Source: Lantana camara (lineage: Eukaryota > Streptophyta > Magnoliopsida > Lamiales > Verbenaceae). From it: a stretch of 64,000 nt of DNA. Location of the stretch: NCBI GenBank assembly GCA_037501455.1, contig CM074857.1, positions 105,929,501 to 105,993,500 of the forward strand, in the 5' to 3' direction. This document shows positions 60,410 to 64,000 of the stretch, piece after piece. Each line of letters starts with the position of its first letter. Position 1 is the first letter of the stretch. The translations under genes and the position numbers were made by a program. The notes beneath the pieces are model-generated. The model had not been told where the DNA came from. It saw only the letters and a program-made list of their open reading frames with translations, and did no database searches.

Positions 60410-60585
60410 GACTCTTTATATTCAACTGATTCATTCATAACATCATTTATTGCACTGACCTAATATAAAAATGACTCTTTATATTCAGTTGCTCCATTCG
60501 GACTATCATTTATTACACCAGCCCAATATAAAAACGAGTCTTTATATTCAGTTGCTTCATTCATATAACATCATTATTTGAACTA
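60410..60585. repeat. 63-bp minisatellite, nearly three copies
   Basis: Units begin GACTCTTTATATTCA at 60410, 60473 and (GAGTC variant) 60536, each running through TTCATTC...ATCATTTATT and, in the first two, ...AATATAAAAA. The last copy is incomplete. Confidence 0.9.
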
Positions 60586-61540
60586 TAGACCATACTGTTC
60601 ATAAGATAGTATCTCATTCAACCGGATTAAATTGAATTGTGATCGTAATAAAACTGTTCACAAGATAGAAGTAAGGATAATTTACTTGCAAGTTGAGAGA
60701 AATTGCTTCTAAATTACAATTTATTTGATTTTGGTGAATTTAAAGATTTAAAAACACAAGTTATCATCACCTAAGCACTTTGATTTTTACTTGAACAAAA
60801 CCCCAAGTCAGCTTTGATGTAGCCTCCTAATTAATTTTTGCTTCACTTCTTTGTTTCCTAACTATCCCAACTGTACCTATGTTGCATAGATTCATCATTC
60901 ATATTGATTTTGAATCTCTTAAAACCGTCACTAATAGATATCGTCTTAGAGAAGAATTTTTTTTTTTTACCAAAACACTATAAAGAATTAAAGATGTGCT
61001 GTAACAGAACCACCATACCAACGGGCAACTGGTTAGTTTCGGATCGATCGAATTAGAATTACCACGAGCTAGATCCGATCAAAATAAGTTCAAGGTCCTG
61101 ATCTAAACCCTATAGAATCTTGATTTGTCAATATATGAAACAATTAGCTGAATAAATTATCATAATCATCAAGATCGGGTTTTGAATGGATCGAGCCGCT
61201 CGATTTCATTCATATTCAATCCACTTATCCGGATAATGTATACTTATAGATAATCAAATATAATCCATTTATTGACCATAAATGTTAAAATTCACATCCA
61301 TTTAATCCGACCAGTTGACAGTCTTGTGCTGAAATAAGGGGGTCATTTCAGTCATAACCAACACTCGCAATAATGGGACGATGAAGTTTGTTCGAAGCTG
61401 ACTTCAGAGATGACGCTACACAAACTTCTTTTTAATTGCAAAATAAGTATACACTTGAAACATGTATAGACACTGACACATTTTACTTGCAATATACAAC
61501 CATATATTATATATATATGTGTGAGTAATCGCGAACGGAA
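60586..61540. other. AT-rich intergenic DNA
   Basis: No coding region, inverted repeat or RNA gene is supported. Confidence 0.5.
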
Positions 61541-61745
61541 GTTGGTCCAAGTGGTTAAAAGATTCTTTCTCAAAGGCAAGGACCCGGATTCGGATCCGGG
61601 TGTGTGTATATATATATATGTGTGTGTGTGTAAATATGCAGATCCTTGCACACGAAAGAAGAGATCCGGGTTTGGATCCCTCTGGCTACTTGGATGTGTG
61701 CGTGTGTAGACATGCAGACCCTTCCTTGTACACGAAAGAAGAGAT
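61541..61745 (+). mobile_element. tRNA-derived SINE followed by a second truncated copy with target duplication
   Basis: A box TGGTCCAAGTGG (61543-61554) and B box GGATTCGGATCC (61586-61597) are followed by a GTGTGTATATATATATGTG tail. A second, shorter block (about 61665-61722) repeats the B-box-to-tail portion (CCGGGTTTGGATCC...GTGTGCGTGTGTAGACATGC). It is flanked by near-identical 20-mers ending ACACGAAAGAAGAGAT (about 61645 and 61726), which look like its target duplication. Confidence 0.75.
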
Positions 61746-62268
61746 TATGACGCTGATCCACGCATTGACCAAATAGACAAATATTAAGCAACTAATCCAC
61801 CTGCATTTAAAATTGACAAAATCTACCCAAAAAAATAATAAGGGGCGTAACAAAAGGATAAAAATCCAAGTGATAATTGACAGAAACCATTTACATGTGC
61901 ATCATTTGGCTATATTCAACCAGCTTATAACTAATCCTTTTGTCCTTTCATAAGACTTGCAAAATTATCAACAAACATGCAATTTCTACACTAATTACAA
62001 CCTAATATTATTATACGTAGGCATCAAAAGTTTGACAAAGTTCTTCAAACGTTCACAAGAAGCAAAACAGGTGGGTACTAAAATACCTGTACAGCTAGGA
62101 TACTGGCAAATACGTATATAGCACGAAACGACAAAATGGTAGGCAGAGAGAAGTAGGAGGGAATGGAGCATCACAACATCAGAAATAGAAGAAGTGCGGT
62201 GAACGTGAATCCTAAAAGACGTACCGTTAATGTGGAGGCGGTTTTAAATTTTCTATTTTACTTTTTTT
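61746..62268. other. 3' flank of the helicase gene
   Basis: Contains the presumed helicase 3' UTR adjoining the stop at 62269 and otherwise unremarkable AT-rich DNA. Confidence 0.5.
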
Positions 62269-63980
<1,712 letters not shown>

Positions 63981-64000
63981 TTAAAGTTGCAGAATATCAC

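Overview
This is a window of nuclear chromosome from a flowering plant, almost certainly a dicot. Its genes have many short coding blocks separated by AT-rich GT-AG introns. They include plant-only families (DUF538, DUF761, GPI-anchored lipid-transfer protein, 11S-globulin-like cupin, F-box/kelch), and the intergenic DNA is AT-rich and full of plant transposons. The genus cannot be named from sequence alone. Exons were assembled by eye from reading frame, splice consensus and remembered family sequence, so UTR limits and a few splice sites are inferred.

Layout. 1-3.9 kb is a truncated Ty3/gypsy retrotransposon of the Tat/Retand type: the end of its integrase on the minus strand and, downstream of it, an intron-bearing antisense ORF on the plus strand. 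6.2-13.9 kb holds a complete 19-exon HUB2-type RING E3 ligase gene with an upstream ORF touching its start codon. 15.5-17.4 kb encodes a conserved, probably plastid-targeted protein of unknown role. 18.0-22.3 kb (minus) encodes an SF1/BBP-like KH-domain RNA-binding protein, tail-to-tail with it. 23-45 kb is a transposon-rich interval. It holds SINE and copia fragments, two related ~2-kb inverted-repeat elements, an 11S-globulin-like cupin gene broken by one of them, two related hAT-type elements with perfect 8-bp target duplications, Mutator-type MITEs with 9-bp duplications, and a 5'-truncated EAF1 (NuA4 subunit) pseudogene. 45.7-57.1 kb is gene-rich again: a GPI-anchored lipid-transfer protein, a DUF538 secreted protein, a DUF761 mini-protein and an F-box/kelch protein of the SAGL1 type. 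57.1-62.2 kb is intergenic with SINEs and a 63-bp minisatellite. 62.3-64.0 kb (minus) is the 3' end of a Ded1/DDX3-type DEAD-box helicase running off the window.

Functional picture. The intact genes are ordinary housekeeping or plant-family genes and do not form an operon-like system. HUB2, LTPG, DUF538 and the F-box/kelch gene appear in the same order as I remember for Arabidopsis At1g55250, At1g55260, At1g55265 and At1g55270. The window therefore looks like an ancient syntenic block expanded by transposon-rich DNA and at least two dead genes. The most unusual material is the pair of ~2-kb inverted-repeat elements at 26.3-28.1 and 29.5-31.6 kb, whose interiors carry a C-rich arm followed by a G-rich arm.
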